Source of the DNA: Chloroflexia bacterium
Lineage (GTDB): Bacteria > Chloroflexota > Chloroflexia > Thermomicrobiales > UBA6265
Reading direction: 5' to 3'
Length of the DNA stretch: 13,462 nucleotides
NCBI GenBank assembly: GCA_013698285.1
Contig: JACCVE010000193.1
Span: 1 to 13,462, forward strand
Shown here: piece by piece, positions 12,480-13,462 of the stretch
How the letters are laid out: every line of letters begins with the position of its first letter
Position numbering within the stretch: the stretch's first letter is position 1
Notes under the pieces: generated by a model
What the model saw: the letters and a program-made list of their open reading frames with translations, nothing else
What the model was told of the DNA's origin: nothing
Database searches by the model: none
Made by a program: the position numbers and the translations under genes

Positions 12480-13462
12480 ATGCCGCGTCCGAAACGGTCC
12501 GAGACCGAGGGGTTCCTGACGATCACCACGGTCGCCCGGCGCCTGGGCGTCCAGCCGCAGATGTTGCGGTCTCGGATCGGGTCGGGAGCGTTGCCCCCGG
12601 CGACCAACGAAACGCCCTCCCGGGTGATGCTCTTCGACGAGGCCTGGGTCGAAGCGGCCCGGCAGGCCCTGACCGACGGGGCCCCCGTCCGGCGACGACG
12701 GGCCGCGTCGAGGGTCCCGAGCCCGGCGTCGTTCCTCGGCTATCCGCTGGGCACCGCCGGCAAGGTGCCCGGGTGGGGCGAGATCGTGGCCTACTTCGAG
12801 GCGCTGGCGGCGGCCTCCGACCGGGTCACGGTCGAGGCCCTCGGATCGTCCACCCAAGGGCGGCCGATGATCGCCGTCGCGGTCTCGGCAGCGGAGAACT
12901 TGACCGGTCCGGCCCGGGAGCGCAACCGGGAGCTGCTCGGACGGCTCTGGGACCCGCGCGATCGGGCCGAGACCGAGTTGGCCGAGGCCATTGCCCGGGC
13001 CCGCAGCGTGGCGGTGATCCTGGCGACCCAGCACGCCAACGAGATCGGCGCGGCGCTGATGACGATGGAGCTGGCCCACCTGCTGGCGACGGGAGACGAC
13101 CCGGAGACGCGGGAGGTCCTCTCCCGGACCATCACGCTATTGATCCCGAGCGGTAATCCGGATGGGATCGACATCTACGGGGAATGGTACGGCCGGTGGC
13201 TCGGCACAGAGTACGAGGGGTGCGACCTGCCCTGGCTCTATCACCCGTATGTCGGGCACGACAACAACCGTGATTGGTTCATGCTGACGCAGGTCGAGAA
13301 CCAGCACTTCGCCGCGATGCACAACCGCGAACATCCCCAACTGGTGTTCGACATGCACCAGATGGGGCGGGACGGGGCCCGGTTCATGGTCCCGCCGTTC
13401 ATCGACCCGCTGGATCCGAACCAGGACCCGGTGATCCAGCAGGGATTCGCCGCGATCGGCAC
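12480..13462 (+). CDS. M14-family zinc metallocarboxypeptidase with N-terminal helix-turn-helix-like domain (3' end outside window)
   Basis: The frame is open from ATG 12480 to the window edge (327 complete codons, no stop). Residues 12-60 (FLTITTVARRLGVQPQMLR...LFDEAWVEAARQA) resemble a MerR/excisionase-type helix-turn-helix. A basic linker RRRRAASR (71-78) follows. From about residue 84 the protein matches M14 carboxypeptidases, which remove C-terminal residues or process peptidoglycan peptides. HxxE zinc ligands are H185 and E188 (QHANEIG), substrate-binding N263-R264 lie in HDNNRDWF, and the third zinc ligand is H293 in FDMHQMG. The catalytic glutamate should lie beyond the window. No signal peptide is visible, so the protein is probably cytoplasmic, unlike many secreted M14 enzymes. 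The start is fixed by AGGAGG at 7-nt spacing. Peptidase identity is firm; the DNA-binding role of the N-terminus is an inference. Confidence 0.85.
   Translation, partial: MPRPKRSETEGFLTITTVARRLGVQPQMLRSRIGSGALPPATNETPSRVMLFDEAWVEAARQALTDGAPVRRRRAASRVPSPASFLGYPLGTAGKVPGWGEIVAYFEALAAASDRVTVEALGSSTQGRPMIAVAVSAAENLTGPARERNRELLGRLWDPRDRAETELAEAIARARSVAVILATQHANEIGAALMTMELAHLLATGDDPETREVLSRTITLLIPSGNPDGIDIYGEWYGRWLGTEYEGCDLPWLYHPYVGHDNNRDWFMLTQVENQHFAAMHNREHPQLVFDMHQMGRDGARFMVPPFIDPLDPNQDPVIQQGFAAIG

Noticed and set aside
11784..13079. 431-codon minus-strand frame across the cold-shock-domain and peptidase genes
   Set aside because: It is antisense to genes with recognised motifs and has no family signature.

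Overview
The window is a GC-rich bacterial chromosome segment. The coding regions look well over 65% G+C, with strong G/C preference at third positions. Several features recall Chloroflexota of the Thermomicrobia (Sphaerobacter-like) type: promoters with TAG-type -10 boxes, frequent GTG starts, a decayed Rhs core and an M14 peptidase of a kind I associate with that group. This placement is an inference from gene style, not a proven assignment. No rRNA, tRNA, CRISPR array or intact mobile element is visible.

Layout. (1) 1-440: non-coding DNA with a hairpin repeat, an unusually G-rich, C-poor, lower-GC stretch, and a strong promoter (TTGACA-16-TACAAT). (2) 441-2426, plus strand: an enolase-superfamily (mandelate racemase-type) enzyme followed after 27 bp by a sorbitol-dehydrogenase-like SDR, a likely two-gene sugar-acid or polyol catabolic operon. 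(3) 2495-4108, plus strand: promoter, a roughly 270-nt hairpin-rich leader, and a DAHP synthase that joins a ferredoxin-like regulatory domain (known from type I-beta enzymes) to an AroG-like type I-alpha barrel. (4) 4209-8430, minus strand: a four-gene peptide/opine/nickel-type ABC importer operon (two permeases, two ATPases) without a substrate-binding protein in the window. (5) 8665-9062: frame-shifted debris of an Rhs/YD-repeat core. (6) 9198-11009: a small three-helix membrane protein (minus), a PaaI-type hotdog thioesterase (plus) and an acidic protein of unknown function (minus). (7) 11292-12152, plus strand: cytidine deaminase and a divergent cold-shock-domain protein. (8) 12480 to the window end, plus strand: the 5' part of an M14 metallocarboxypeptidase that carries an N-terminal helix-turn-helix-like domain.

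How the genes relate. The dehydratase/racemase and SDR probably act in sequence on a sugar-derived substrate. The ABC operon imports a small solute such as a di- or oligopeptide and relies on a binding protein encoded elsewhere. The DAHP synthase is the entry enzyme of aromatic amino-acid synthesis, and its domain make-up and leader suggest unusual control. The remaining genes are housekeeping or unknown and are transcribed singly.

The most interesting items are the hybrid DAHP synthase with its structured leader, and the HTH-M14 peptidase fusion. I found no evidence for a defence island or another multi-gene new system.
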